From Kastovskya adunca ATA6-11-RM4 (GTDB lineage: Bacteria; Cyanobacteriota; Cyanobacteriia; Cyanobacteriales; Coleofasciculaceae), in contig JAHHHJ010000006.1 of NCBI GenBank assembly GCA_019359445.1, forward strand, positions 181,020 through 245,019: DNA of 64,000 nucleotides, written 5' to 3'. The notes under the pieces are model-generated. The model searched no databases. It saw nothing but the letters and a program-made list of their open reading frames with translations, and had not been told where the DNA came from. How positions within the stretch are numbered: the stretch's first letter is position 1; every line of letters begins with the position of its first letter. Of this stretch, positions 53,087 to 62,690 are shown piece by piece. A program made the translations under genes and the position numbers.

Positions 53087-53162
53087 GATTAGGACACTCC
53101 TGATTTCCTAAAGGTAAGTGAATGCTGAATCTTCAACTCACCAACTCAGCACTTGGCTATAA
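53087..53162 (+). repeat. 76-bp dispersed repeat, copy B
   Basis: Partner of 22068-22143 (60 of 76 bases identical, no gaps). This copy lies 68 bases upstream of the transporter start codon, whereas copy A lies downstream of a gene, so it is not tied to one kind of location. Confidence 0.75.
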
Positions 53163-53229
53163 CAGGCAGTCGTGACTTTTTGAGGGGTGCGTATAAGATA
53201 TAAAAAACGACAATTCTTAAAAAATATTC

Positions 53230-54687
53230 ATGATTGTTTCTAGCTCTGGCTTGGATCGGCTCAAGGAATCCATCAAAAAAAAGGTATTTTTTGGCAATGA
53301 GCCAACGCCTGAGTTAATCGCTATCTTAATTGTCTATTTTGTCCAAGGTATCCTAGGACTGGCGCGGCTGGCGATTAGCTTCTTTCTCAAAGATGAGCTT
53401 GCCCTCAGCCCTGCCCAAGTGGCAGCATTAATGGGAATTGCCGCTTTACCTTGGGTGATTAAGCCCGTGTTTGGCTTTCTGTCTGATGGTCTGCCCCTCT
53501 TTGGCTACCGCAGACGACCGTACTTGATTTTATCGGGATTGCTGGGCACGGCTGCGTGGTTGGCGTTAGCGACGGTTGTCAACACAGCCTGGGCAGCTAC
53601 AGTGGCGATTCTTCTAAGTTCCCTCTCCGTTGCCATCAGTGACGTGATTGTCGATTCTTTGGTAGTAGAACGGGCGCGCCAAGAATCCCTGAGTGATTCC
53701 GGTTCCCTGCAATCACTAACCTGGGGAGCCTCTGCCTTAGGGGGCTTAATTACCGCCTATCTCAGCGGTTGGCTGCTAGAACACTTCAGCACTCAAACGG
53801 TCTTTGGAATTACTGCTACATTTCCCTTGCTAGTTTCCGCTGTCGCCTGGTTGATTGCAGAAGAGCCGATTGGCGATCGCTCCAATATTATTTCGGTGAA
53901 AAATCAAGTTAAGCAACTGCGAGGTGCTGTCACCCAAAAAGTCATTTGGTTGCCAACAGCCTTTATCTTTATCTGGCAAGCCACTCCAACGGCTGACTCA
54001 GCATTTTTCTTTTTCACCACTAATGAACTAGGGTTTCAACCAGAATTTTTGGGACGGGTGCGTTTGGTGACGAGCCTCGCCTCCCTGGTGGGAATTTGGT
54101 TATTTCAGCGCTTTTTAAAGCAAATTCCCTTTCGTCAGCTCATGGGTTGGACAACGCTGCTGTCTGCTGTTTTAGGAATGACTGCCTTACTCCTTGTTAC
54201 CCATGCCAATCGCTCCTTAGGCATTGACGACCATTGGTTCAGCCTGGGAGATAGCCTGATTCTCAGCGTCATGGGACAAGTTGCCTTTATGCCCGTACTC
54301 GTGCTTTCTGCACGGCTCTGTCCAGAGGGCGTAGAAGCCACACTCTTTGCCCTGTTGATGTCCGTCTGGAACTTAGCCGGGTTGTTGTCCCACGAAACCG
54401 GAGCCTTACTCACCCACTGGCTAGGGGTAACAGAGACTAACTTCGAGAATCTGTGGTTGTTAGTGATGATTACCAACGCCTCTAGTTTGCTGCCCCTCCC
54501 CTTTCTCGGCTGGCTACCCGCCGCCGATCCGCAAGCCGAGATCCAGTCGGAAGGTAAGCCGAAAGCCTTACCCACTGCCGCCGTCTTTGAACATCATTCT
54601 CTCGGCGCGGAGCCAGAAACATCTCTTTTGCCCAATTTCGTTCCAGATTTTCTCAAACGAGAGTCAGTTCAAGAACACAGTGAATAA
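53230..54687 (+). CDS. Folate/biopterin-family MFS transporter
   Basis: A 485-residue integral membrane protein with twelve helices, of the FBT family (Slr0642-like). Family blocks include FFLKDELALSPAQVAALMGIAAL, KPVFGFLSDGLPLFGYRRRPY and SDVIVDSLVVERARQES. The Synechocystis member transports folates across the plasma membrane, so uptake of folate or a pterin is the likely role. The C terminus has a polar tail of about 45 residues after the last helix. It precedes a carotenoid oxygenase gene by 109 bases on the same strand. Confidence 0.88.
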   Translation: MIVSSSGLDRLKESIKKKVFFGNEPTPELIAILIVYFVQGILGLARLAISFFLKDELALSPAQVAALMGIAALPWVIKPVFGFLSDGLPLFGYRRRPYLILSGLLGTAAWLALATVVNTAWAATVAILLSSLSVAISDVIVDSLVVERARQESLSDSGSLQSLTWGASALGGLITAYLSGWLLEHFSTQTVFGITATFPLLVSAVAWLIAEEPIGDRSNIISVKNQVKQLRGAVTQKVIWLPTAFIFIWQATPTADSAFFFFTTNELGFQPEFLGRVRLVTSLASLVGIWLFQRFLKQIPFRQLMGWTTLLSAVLGMTALLLVTHANRSLGIDDHWFSLGDSLILSVMGQVAFMPVLVLSARLCPEGVEATLFALLMSVWNLAGLLSHETGALLTHWLGVTETNFENLWLLVMITNASSLLPLPFLGWLPAADPQAEIQSEGKPKALPTAAVFEHHSLGAEPETSLLPNFVPDFLKRESVQEHSE

Positions 54688-54796
54688 AAGTGGTGCTGTG
54701 TATTACCTTTAGGCAAATTCATTCTCAGTGCTGAGGCAATTGCTGCAGGGATTAAGGCTTAATTACTAGAGTTTTCAACTGACTTCCTCAAACAAG

Positions 54797-56299
54797 ATGC
54801 AGAATTTGCCCACAAAAGAAGCCTTTTCGGTACCAACTTCTGACCTTTCCTACAGCCGCGAAGACTGGCGAAAGGGTTATGAGTCCCAACCGAATGAATA
54901 TGACTATTGGATTGATGATGTTGAAGGGAAAATTCCTTCTCAACTGCACGGTACACTTTTTCGTAATGGGCCTGGCTTATTAGAGGTTAACGGGATGCGT
55001 CTTCATCATCCCTTTGATGGGGATGGGATGATTTGTGCGATCGCCTTTGATCAAGGACGCGCCCACTTCCGCAATCGCTTCGTCCGCACAGAAGGCTTCC
55101 TAACCGAACAAGCAGCGGGAAAAATCCTTTATCGGGGCGTCTTCGGTACCCAAAAGCCCGGAGGCTGGTTGGCAAATGCCTTCGACTTCCAACTCAAAAA
55201 TATCGCCAACACCAACATCATTTATTGGGGCGGGAAACTCCTTGCCCTTTGGGAAGCCGCCGAACCCCATGGCTTAAATCCACACACCTTAGAAACTTTA
55301 GGAACAGAGTACCTGGACGGCGTCTTAGCAGAGGGCGATCCTTTTGCCGCCCATCCTTGGATTGACCCCAGTTGCCAAGCTGATGACGGCGAACCCTGTT
55401 TAGTCAACTTTGCCATCAAACCCGGTATTTCTAGCACCATCATCATCTACGAATTTAGTCCCACAGGTAAACTGCTGCGACAGCACTCCCATAGCGTTCC
55501 TGGTTTTGCCTTTATTCACGACTTCGCGATTACCAAAAATTACTGCTTATTTTTCCAAAACCCTGTGAGCTTTAACCCGATTCCCTTTGCTTTGGGCTTT
55601 CGCGGTGCTGGGGAGTGCGTGAAGTTTCAGCCGGATAAACCGACGCGGATTGTCGCGATTCCTCGTTTCTCCTCAGAACCTGTCAAGTTCTTTGAAACTC
55701 AAGCGGGGTTTGTTTTCCACCATGCCAACGCCTTTGAGCGAGGGGAGGAAATTTGCATCGACTCGATTTGTTACGAGTCTTTCCCAGAGGTCGAATCTGG
55801 TAGCGACTATAAGCAAGTTGATTTTGATGCTTTAGCACCAGGGCAACTCTGGCGATTTACCCTTGATTTGCCTAGCCAAACCGTACAGCGTCGAATTCTA
55901 GAAGAACGTTGCTGCGAGTTTCCCTTTGTTCCTCCCCAGCATGCGGGACGCCCTTACCAGTATGTGTTTATGGGTGCTGCCCATGCACCTAGAGGTAATG
56001 CTCCTCTACAAGCGATTTTGAAGCTGGATGTAAACAATGGGGAACGCCAACTCTGGAGTGCTGCTCCCCATGGCTTTATCAGCGAACCTATTTTTGTCCC
56101 TCGACCCAATTCGACAGAGGCAGATGATGGCTGGGTGCTGACGTTGGTGTATGATGCCAGCGATCACCGTTCTGATATTGTGATTTTAGACGGTCGGGAT
56201 CTAAATCAAAGCCCTATAGCCCGTTTACACCTCAAGCACCATATTCCCTACGGTTTGCATGGAAGTTGGACATCGGAGTATTTTGAGGCAAGAATGTAG
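54797..56299 (+). CDS. Carotenoid oxygenase (apocarotenoid cleavage type)
   Basis: A 500-residue non-heme iron enzyme of the CCD/RPE65 family that cleaves carotenoids or apocarotenoids with O2. Four His that bind iron are predicted in FAAHPWIDP, FAFIHDFAIT, FVFHHANAFE and YGLHGSWTSEYF. Blocks LFRNGPGLLEVNG and HHPFDGDGM identify the Synechocystis Diox1/ACO-like group that makes retinal. All motifs are intact. It may work with crtQ and other carotenoid genes elsewhere in the window, but is not linked to them. Confidence 0.92.
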   Translation: MQNLPTKEAFSVPTSDLSYSREDWRKGYESQPNEYDYWIDDVEGKIPSQLHGTLFRNGPGLLEVNGMRLHHPFDGDGMICAIAFDQGRAHFRNRFVRTEGFLTEQAAGKILYRGVFGTQKPGGWLANAFDFQLKNIANTNIIYWGGKLLALWEAAEPHGLNPHTLETLGTEYLDGVLAEGDPFAAHPWIDPSCQADDGEPCLVNFAIKPGISSTIIIYEFSPTGKLLRQHSHSVPGFAFIHDFAITKNYCLFFQNPVSFNPIPFALGFRGAGECVKFQPDKPTRIVAIPRFSSEPVKFFETQAGFVFHHANAFERGEEICIDSICYESFPEVESGSDYKQVDFDALAPGQLWRFTLDLPSQTVQRRILEERCCEFPFVPPQHAGRPYQYVFMGAAHAPRGNAPLQAILKLDVNNGERQLWSAAPHGFISEPIFVPRPNSTEADDGWVLTLVYDASDHRSDIVILDGRDLNQSPIARLHLKHHIPYGLHGSWTSEYFEARM

Positions 56300-56385
56300 G
56301 CATAAGGCGCGATCGCTGTCTGCTGTCTTCTCAGCATTGAGCTGATTTTGGAGCCTCTGGCTAATGTATGTTGTGGTGAAGAGGA

Positions 56386-57858
56386 ATGAAATTTAGCATT
56401 GTCATTACGACTTATAATCGCCTATCTCTCCTGCGACGGGCGATTGATACGGCATTAGCACAAACTATTCCTTGTGAAGTGATTGTCGCTGATGACTGTT
56501 CGACGGATGGTACTCAAGAATACGTCGAGAATCGCCGCCAATCCCTTTTAGCCATTGGTGACGAACGGCTGATTTATCACCGCAATGCTGAAAATAAAGG
56601 TCACTCCGCAACGGTGAATGCTGGAGTGGAAATCGCGACAGGGGACTGGATTAAGCCACTAGATGATGATGACTACTTAGCCCTCAACTGCATTGAGGAG
56701 ATGTCAAACGCGATCGCCATGCGTCCTGAAGCCGTAATTTGTTCGGTACAAGCCGCACAAGTTGATGAAAATGAAGTCGAACTGTTTAAAACTCGACAAA
56801 TTGGCCCTGGCAAAGCTTTTTATATTCCCCAAGAAGATATTCACTACGGCATGTTGCTAGAATTAGTTCCCTTCGGAACTCCCGTACAAGTCGCCTTCTG
56901 TCGAGACGCCTTCATGAAGACTGGCGGATGGGATTCTAGCTTAGATGCCAACTTTGATGATATTGATTCATGGATAAAAATTGCTCAGTTTGGTGAAGCA
57001 ATTTTTATTAATGAATGTCTCGCTTACCGAACCATTTGGTCGGGTGCTTACAATCAAAAATTCTCCCTCGAAAAGCGCCTCGAAACAAACATATTAGTCA
57101 AGCAAAAAATCTACGCTCTCGTCAGCGAAAAATATCGCGTCAACCTTCCTGATCTGAAGGATATTGAAGCTTATCTGAAGCTTCACTGGAGCCTGGTTGC
57201 TTTAAAGCAGGGAAAGATTTTTAGCGCCGCAACAATGGGTTTATTATCGTTCTTTTTGCCCGCTGCCTGGATTTTGCTTTTAGGAAAGTCTAATTTATCA
57301 CAGGAGGCGCAAAAGCATTTGCCAAAAAAGTATTTAAATACAGAGACACTAGCTCAAGAAAATAGTAAAACTATTGATAAATTTTATCACTTCAACCCTT
57401 ATCAACCAGATACTTTACATACTTATCTAAAACTGCGCTGGGGCATAACAGCTCTACAGCACGGCCAGTTTTTCAATAGTAGCAAAGCCGCCTTGTCAGC
57501 AATCTTATCGCCAGTGGCATGGAAGCTTTTAATCCGGGCAATTTTTCCCTGGCTTTATCGTCAAGAAAATCTCTCGCAACAACAGATAGATGGTAATGCT
57601 GTAGTGATGGAGAAAATCTATAACTTAGTCAGTGAAAAACACCATCCAGTCTTACCAAATAAAGAACTACAAACATATCTCAAGCTACGTTGGCTCTTAC
57701 TAGCTGTGCGACAAAAAAGCTTTCTGCGTGCGATCAAAATTGCGGTTCCCACAGCCTTATCGCCAGTCGCCTGGAAACTATTAGCCAGAGTCTCCCGCTT
57801 CCAGAAGCAAAATAAGCAAGAGGCTTTGATTCGTAGATTGGTGTTAATTGACGGCTAG
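56386..57858 (+). CDS. GT2 glycosyltransferase with three C-terminal repeats
   Basis: A 490-residue protein. The N-terminal GT-A domain (about 1-235) has ITTYNRLSLLRRAID, the nucleotide-binding DDCSTDGT (36-43) and a DDDDY metal site (93-97). After it come three imperfect repeats of a pattern YLKL-W-L-AL-QG-F followed by LSP-AWKLL (about 241-299, 343-383, 408-467). The first and third also share KIY-LVSEK at their start. This C-terminal part is helical and hydrophobic in places and does not match a domain I know. The sugar acceptor is unknown. Two paired membrane-like helices may anchor it. Confidence 0.85.
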   Translation: MKFSIVITTYNRLSLLRRAIDTALAQTIPCEVIVADDCSTDGTQEYVENRRQSLLAIGDERLIYHRNAENKGHSATVNAGVEIATGDWIKPLDDDDYLALNCIEEMSNAIAMRPEAVICSVQAAQVDENEVELFKTRQIGPGKAFYIPQEDIHYGMLLELVPFGTPVQVAFCRDAFMKTGGWDSSLDANFDDIDSWIKIAQFGEAIFINECLAYRTIWSGAYNQKFSLEKRLETNILVKQKIYALVSEKYRVNLPDLKDIEAYLKLHWSLVALKQGKIFSAATMGLLSFFLPAAWILLLGKSNLSQEAQKHLPKKYLNTETLAQENSKTIDKFYHFNPYQPDTLHTYLKLRWGITALQHGQFFNSSKAALSAILSPVAWKLLIRAIFPWLYRQENLSQQQIDGNAVVMEKIYNLVSEKHHPVLPNKELQTYLKLRWLLLAVRQKSFLRAIKIAVPTALSPVAWKLLARVSRFQKQNKQEALIRRLVLIDG

Positions 57859-57952
57859 AAGGTAAAACCCGTTGAGTATCAGTAGAAGTTGTGGAGTGAG
57901 CGACAGTCCCTCTTCTATCTTTTGCTACGACAACACAGAATACACCAAGGTT

Positions 57953-58054
57953 ATACCAATTTCATAAAATAGCGCTACAAATCAACCCCCCTAACCCCCT
58001 TATTAAGGGGGGAAATCACATAGTATCTGTAGTAAACATTCAGGAAATTGGTAT
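57953..58054. mobile_element. MITE-like palindromic element with ATACCAATTTC ends
   Basis: A 102-bp unit with perfect 11-bp inverted ends, ATACCAATTTC (57953-57963) and GAAATTGGTAT (58044-58054). Inside is a C-rich/G-rich hairpin CCCCCTTATTAAGGGGG (around 57992-58012), similar to the core of the element at 36117-36249. There is no ORF. Confidence 0.75.
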
Positions 58055-58200
58055 TATTTACGGTTCGGGAGAAAATCTTCCTATAAACTAGGTCGTCAGA
58101 CAGAGTACCTTGCAGGGTAAATATGCTTAGATAAGATATATTATTAAGAATATTTACAGGTGACTTGCATTTTGCCAGAAACCTGTTTCCCCTGCCCTGC

Positions 58201-58755
58201 ATGAGAGGAACACGAGCAGTGACATCACGGCTACAAATTGCTCAAACAACCGAAGACTCATTAATCGCGACATTCTTCCGAGAATCTGCTGGTCAGTGGC
58301 GCTCTGAACGACGGTACTATACGTTGCCAGAGGGAGACACAAAAGAAATGGTTAGCCTAATTACTATCCGATTTCTTGAACAAGGCTGCGAAGAATTGAT
58401 ACATTTGGCACACCTGCACCAGATGAGTGATGAAACGGCTTTAATCTGCGGTGCCCATGTGAGTTGGAAAAGCAACGATTCTGTGACTGGAAAAAAGAAA
58501 TCTCAAGGCTCTACCCTTTTTGGTGCCTTAGGAGATATTCTGTATCGCGATCGCGGTTTTGCCACTCCTAAACCCGTCACCGCCACATTTTACTTCAGTG
58601 ACCCCAAGACCTTGTGCTTGCATACCGAGTACAAAGGTTCTGCGTTTGAAGAAGAATTGAAACTAGTGGGCGAAAAGTACCGTACCCGCCAAACGATCAT
58701 TTCCCGTGAGGGTGAACAGCAAATGATCGGTCAATATCTAGAAACGCGAATTTAG
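58201..58755 (+). CDS. CpcS/CpeS-family phycobiliprotein lyase
   Basis: A 184-residue lyase that attaches bilins to cysteines of phycobiliproteins, with the lipocalin-like fold. Blocks ATFFRESAGQWRSERRYYTLPEG and VSLITIRFLEQG fit the CpcS/CpcU branch. ATG 58201 is taken. A GTG at 58219 (VTSRLQIAQ) may be the true start since the preceding residues are odd, and a TTG at 58165 gives a longer form. Which Cys-84 site it serves cannot be told. apcD lies elsewhere in the window. Confidence 0.85.
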   Translation: MRGTRAVTSRLQIAQTTEDSLIATFFRESAGQWRSERRYYTLPEGDTKEMVSLITIRFLEQGCEELIHLAHLHQMSDETALICGAHVSWKSNDSVTGKKKSQGSTLFGALGDILYRDRGFATPKPVTATFYFSDPKTLCLHTEYKGSAFEEELKLVGEKYRTRQTIISREGEQQMIGQYLETRI

Positions 58756-58850
58756 CAGCCGATTAGATTTAAGTCCGAAGATGTAGAACCTCTAGGAGAC
58801 CTTACAGGTAAAGTATCTACTAATCCCCGTCATGTATGGAGTTCTTGGTT

Positions 58851-59048
58851 ATGGCTACTAGAAAACTATCGCCTCTTGCTTTGCTGATTGCATTGGTTTT
58901 GTCTGTCACTGTTGGAGCTTGTAATGCTGAAAGGGAGGCTCCTTTAGGTGAAGAAGGAGTAGAAGAGCGGGAGGAACTCGGGGGCGGAGAAATCGAAGAA
59001 GGCGAAGAAGGCGAAGAAGTCGAAGAAGAAGGCGAGGATGATGACTAG
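58851..59048 (+). CDS. Small Glu-rich lipoprotein
   Basis: A 65-residue lipoprotein starting MATRKLSPLALLIALVLS, lipobox VGAC with Cys24. The mature part is dominated by Glu, Gly and Asp (EEGEEGEEVEEEGEDDD). No domain is present. An acidic tail could bind divalent cations or repel neighbours, which is speculation. An in-frame ATG at 58836 adds five residues. Confidence 0.7.
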   Translation: MATRKLSPLALLIALVLSVTVGACNAEREAPLGEEGVEEREELGGGEIEEGEEGEEVEEEGEDDD

Positions 59049-59147
59049 TAGAGCCGTCAATTTTACAGATTTGGAATAGTCTGGAAAGCCCTAGTTCGTA
59101 TTAGAGACCTTGGCGGCAATTACTGAGTTAATTGCCGCCATATACTA

Positions 59148-60899
59148 TTAATAATGACTGCCGGATTTGCGGTGATGTACCGCCGTCACTGCGTCGGGTT
59201 GAAGTGTTTTACCATTTTTCACTACGGCATAAACTAGCCAGTGATCGCCGCATTCCATCCGGTTTTCTACAGAACACTCTAAATAAGCAAGGGCGTCAGT
59301 AAGAATTGGGCAGTCATTTCCTGCTGATTCCGTCGCCACACCTGCAAAGCGGTCTTCACCGGGAGCAAAGGGTTTGAGGAAATGTTTCATCAGCCCTAAG
59401 TGCTTCCCTTCGCCGAGGATATTCAAAACAAACTTGCCGTCTGTGTGCATTAAAGACTCAATCGCTCGATCCTTAGCAACCGCAATCGTCAAACCGGGAG
59501 GATTGAAGGTGGCTTGAGATACCCAGTCGGCAAGCATTGCACCACTGCGATCGCCTTGTTTTGCTGTGACGACACAGAGAGAACCGACGAGCCGCCCTAC
59601 CGCTTGTTCAGTACGTGCTGCTTGGGAATCTGCTACAGGTTGCCGAGGGGAACGGGATTTTTTAGCTTTCTTCAAAGCTTGAGCAAAGTCGGTTCCCGCT
59701 TCTTCGCATAGTTGCAGAGTGGCATCGGTGGGTTTAAATTTGACTCGAATCGTCTCAAAGCCAAAGGAATATCCGGCATCGCGGAATTTGGCTTCCAGTA
59801 AATCAATAGCTTCTCCACTCCAACCGTAGGAACCAAACACTCCTGCCAGTTTGCCCTTGGAGGCGGTAGAAAGCACAATACCGAGGGCTGTTTGGATGGG
59901 GGTCGGCGCATGTCCGCCGAGGGTAGGCGAACCCATGATGAAGCCAGCGGATTTTTCTACAGCTTCTTGAATCTCCGTGGGGTCAGCGACTTCACAATTG
60001 ATGCATTCAGCACCTACCCCTGCCTTGATGATGCCACGAGCGATCGCTTGGGCGAGGGTTGCCGTATTACCATAAGCCGACGCATAGAGGAGCGCCACCG
60101 TCGTATCCTGGCTTTTTTGTTCCTGACTCCAGCGCCGATAGGACTGGGTTAAATTAATCAAGCTGTAGCGTACCAAAGGGCCATGAGCCGTAGCATATAG
60201 CCGGGCGGGAAAGTCTGTGAGTTTTTCCAGGGCGGTTTCGACTTGCCGTGCATGGGGAGCCATTAGGCAGTCGTAGTAGTAACGGCGGTCTTCACTGAAG
60301 CTTGTCCAGCCTTCATCAAATACCTGGTCGCTACAGATATGCGCCCCGAATAACTTATCGCTAAAGAGAATTTCCGTTTGGGGGTCGTAGGTACAAAGGG
60401 CATCGGGCCACCGAGGGCTGGGAGTGGGGATAAATTGTAGATGATGACCTGCACCGAGATCGAGGGTTTCTTCCCCCCGCATCACCAGGGTTTTTAATCC
60501 TTGTTCTGGGATGGTGTCTTTATGAGTATTCTCAAACAGCGTGCGGAGGGATTTTGCGCCCGGATTGGAGCAGACAAAGGTGATGTGGGGAGCAAGTTGC
60601 AGCAGGGCGTTAAGGGTGACTAAGCGGTTGGGGTTGACGTGTCCCAAAATTACATAATCTAGCGTCGTCAGGTCTAGGCGCTGCTGTAGGGCGGCGAGAA
60701 AGATCTCTGTGAAAGATTCTCCCGGTGGGTCAATTAAGACGGTTTTATCCCCTTGAATCAGATAGGAGTTGGCGGTGGTGCCGCGTTGCAGGGCGTACTC
60801 GATTTCAAATTTGAGCCGATCCCAAGTACGCGATCGCATTACGGTTGTATCGGCACCTAGGGGGAGTACTTGGACATCACGGGGTTTAGTGTTGATCAT
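59148..60899 (-). CDS. flv1: Flavodiiron protein Flv1-type (degenerate metal site)
   Basis: A 583-residue C-type flavodiiron protein: metallo-beta-lactamase-like domain (about 30-265), flavodoxin domain (about 270-415) and NAD(P)H:flavin reductase domain (about 430-583). Where Flv3 has the diiron ligand motif HTEPDH, this protein has HVNPNR, so it lacks the usual ligands, as Flv1 does in Synechocystis. Flv1 and Flv3 work as a heterooligomer that reduces O2 to water at photosystem I under fluctuating light. The gene follows flv3 by 63 bases on the same strand, with a dispersed repeat in between. Confidence 0.9.
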   Translation of the reverse strand: MINTKPRDVQVLPLGADTTVMRSRTWDRLKFEIEYALQRGTTANSYLIQGDKTVLIDPPGESFTEIFLAALQQRLDLTTLDYVILGHVNPNRLVTLNALLQLAPHITFVCSNPGAKSLRTLFENTHKDTIPEQGLKTLVMRGEETLDLGAGHHLQFIPTPSPRWPDALCTYDPQTEILFSDKLFGAHICSDQVFDEGWTSFSEDRRYYYDCLMAPHARQVETALEKLTDFPARLYATAHGPLVRYSLINLTQSYRRWSQEQKSQDTTVALLYASAYGNTATLAQAIARGIIKAGVGAECINCEVADPTEIQEAVEKSAGFIMGSPTLGGHAPTPIQTALGIVLSTASKGKLAGVFGSYGWSGEAIDLLEAKFRDAGYSFGFETIRVKFKPTDATLQLCEEAGTDFAQALKKAKKSRSPRQPVADSQAARTEQAVGRLVGSLCVVTAKQGDRSGAMLADWVSQATFNPPGLTIAVAKDRAIESLMHTDGKFVLNILGEGKHLGLMKHFLKPFAPGEDRFAGVATESAGNDCPILTDALAYLECSVENRMECGDHWLVYAVVKNGKTLQPDAVTAVHHRKSGSHY

Positions 60900-60907
60900 G
60901 GTTTTTT

Positions 60908-60937
60908 AACGCAGAGGAACAAGAGAGGGACACAGAG
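60908..60937 (+). repeat. Dispersed AACGCAGAGGAACA-type repeat
   Basis: AACGCAGAGGAACAAGAG followed by AGGGACACAGAG, a relative of the copies at 29228 and 52901. It occupies most of the 63-base gap between flv3 and flv1. Confidence 0.65.
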
Positions 60938-60962
60938 TTAGAGGTTATTTGCGTTAAAAAGA

Positions 60963-62690
60963 CTAATAATAATTCCCCACCTTCCGATGATGAACCGCCG
61001 TTAAAGAATCTGCCTTAGATACGCGACCATTATTAACCGTGCTGTAAACAATCCAGTGGTCGCTGCATTCCATACGGCTGACAACTTCGCACTCCATAAA
61101 AGCCAAGGCATCCGTCAAGATCGGAGAACCATTTTCCGTTGCCTGGGTTTTCACTCCAGCGAATCGGTCAGCACCAGGGGGAAAACGCTTGAGGAAGTGC
61201 TTCATCAAGCCTAGGTGATTGCCTTCTTCCAAGACATTGAGGACAAAGCGATCGCCTACTTGCATCATCGACTCAATGGCTCGGTCTTTCGCCACCGCAA
61301 TTGTCAAGCCTAGGGGTTGGAAACTAGCTTGTGTCACCCAAGACGCCAGCATTGCCCCTTTGATGTCTCCTTTTTGAGCCGTAATAATGTACAAGCCCCC
61401 ACTCAGGCGTCCCAAGGCTTTGTCTAAATCGTTATCTATAGCTTTGCGTTGCTTGATAGAGCGATCGCGGGTTAGCCACTGTCCTAAGTCAGTCCCCGCC
61501 TCATCACAAAGCTGATAGGTGCGTTCTGTCGGGGTTTCTTTGATCCGAATTGAGGGAAACACCTCCGTTAACCCCAAGTCACGAAATTGATTGAGTACCG
61601 GATCGATAGGTTCGTCATCACCACCGTAGGATTCAAAGATACCAATCGCTTGCTTGCTCTTGGCAGCCGCTAAGACGGTACTGAGGGCGGCTTTGGTAAC
61701 TGTTGCGGCAGCACCGGAAGCGGGAGGCATTCCAATGACTAATCCAGCCGAACGGCTAACGATTTCTTGGACTTCCTGAGGATCGGCGGATTTGAGATCG
61801 AACATCTCCACCCCCACTCCGGTTTTGCCAATGCCTCTGGCGATCGCTTGGGAGAGGCGATCGCTAAAGCCATAATCAGAAATGTAAAAGACTGTGACAA
61901 AGGTCTCTGCCTTGGCTTTCGACTGACTCCAGCGACGATAGCATCCGGTTAGTTCCTCAACGTTGTAACGCAAAATTGGGCCGTGACCGTTAGCAATTTG
62001 CTGAATTTCATCTAAGGCATCCATCCGCTTAAAAGCCGACAGCACCGAACGTGCATTAGGAGCCATCAAGCAGTCGTAGTAAAAGCGGTAATCGGCTTCA
62101 ATTGCCTCTAAATCTTCATCAAACGTGTTGTCGTTGCAATAGTGCAAGCCAAATGCATCGCAAGTGTAGAGAATTTGCGTGCCTGCATCATAGCTAAACA
62201 TGGTGTCGGGCCAGTGTAAGTTGGGCGCAATCACAAACTCCAACTCATGCCCATCGCCCAAATCCAACTTATCCCCATTCTTGACAATCCGCCGCTCAAA
62301 TGGCTGATGGACGAAATCTTCGAGAAATTGAATCGCTACCTTTGATCCCACCACCGTGGCTTGCGGCGCAAGCTGTAAGAAATCTCTGACTAACCCACTA
62401 TGGTCTGGCTCAGTGTGGCTAATAATCAGATAGTCGATGGTTTTGGGGTCAATGAGTCCCGTTAGCGTGTCTAGATATAACTGGCGGAATTTCTCATGGG
62501 AGGTGTCAACTAAGGCAATTTTCTCCCCGCGAATCAAAAAAGAATTGTAGGTTGTCCCGTTTTGCAGCCCAAACTCAATGTCAAAGCGATCGCGATCCCA
62601 ATCCAACGAGCGAATCGCTGTAGTATTTCGACCAATTTCCACTGTTTGTATGGTTAACTGCTTTTCGGCTCTGTTAGCGATCGCTACCAT
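60963..62690 (-). CDS. flv3: Flavodiiron protein Flv3-type
   Basis: A 575-residue C-type flavodiiron protein with the same three domains as Flv1. Its diiron ligands are canonical (ISHTEPDHSGLV, plus His in NLHWPDT, Asp in TCDAFGLH and His in ANGHGPI). Together with Flv1 it forms the photosystem I acceptor-side safety valve. ATG 62690, directly upstream of flv1, so the order is flv3-flv1 in one operon. The upstream intergenic region is 349 bases long and divergent from coaX. Confidence 0.93.
   Translation of the reverse strand: MVAIANRAEKQLTIQTVEIGRNTTAIRSLDWDRDRFDIEFGLQNGTTYNSFLIRGEKIALVDTSHEKFRQLYLDTLTGLIDPKTIDYLIISHTEPDHSGLVRDFLQLAPQATVVGSKVAIQFLEDFVHQPFERRIVKNGDKLDLGDGHELEFVIAPNLHWPDTMFSYDAGTQILYTCDAFGLHYCNDNTFDEDLEAIEADYRFYYDCLMAPNARSVLSAFKRMDALDEIQQIANGHGPILRYNVEELTGCYRRWSQSKAKAETFVTVFYISDYGFSDRLSQAIARGIGKTGVGVEMFDLKSADPQEVQEIVSRSAGLVIGMPPASGAAATVTKAALSTVLAAAKSKQAIGIFESYGGDDEPIDPVLNQFRDLGLTEVFPSIRIKETPTERTYQLCDEAGTDLGQWLTRDRSIKQRKAIDNDLDKALGRLSGGLYIITAQKGDIKGAMLASWVTQASFQPLGLTIAVAKDRAIESMMQVGDRFVLNVLEEGNHLGLMKHFLKRFPPGADRFAGVKTQATENGSPILTDALAFMECEVVSRMECSDHWIVYSTVNNGRVSKADSLTAVHHRKVGNYY

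Larger units (their letters stand above)
52802..53229. other. Divergent promoter region with two dispersed repeats
   Basis: About 430 bases between the CHASE2 cyclase and the folate-type transporter, holding a CACAAAGGCACAGAG-type repeat (52901-52930) and the second copy of a 76-bp repeat (53087-53162). No gene. Promoters for both neighbours should lie here. Confidence 0.6.
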
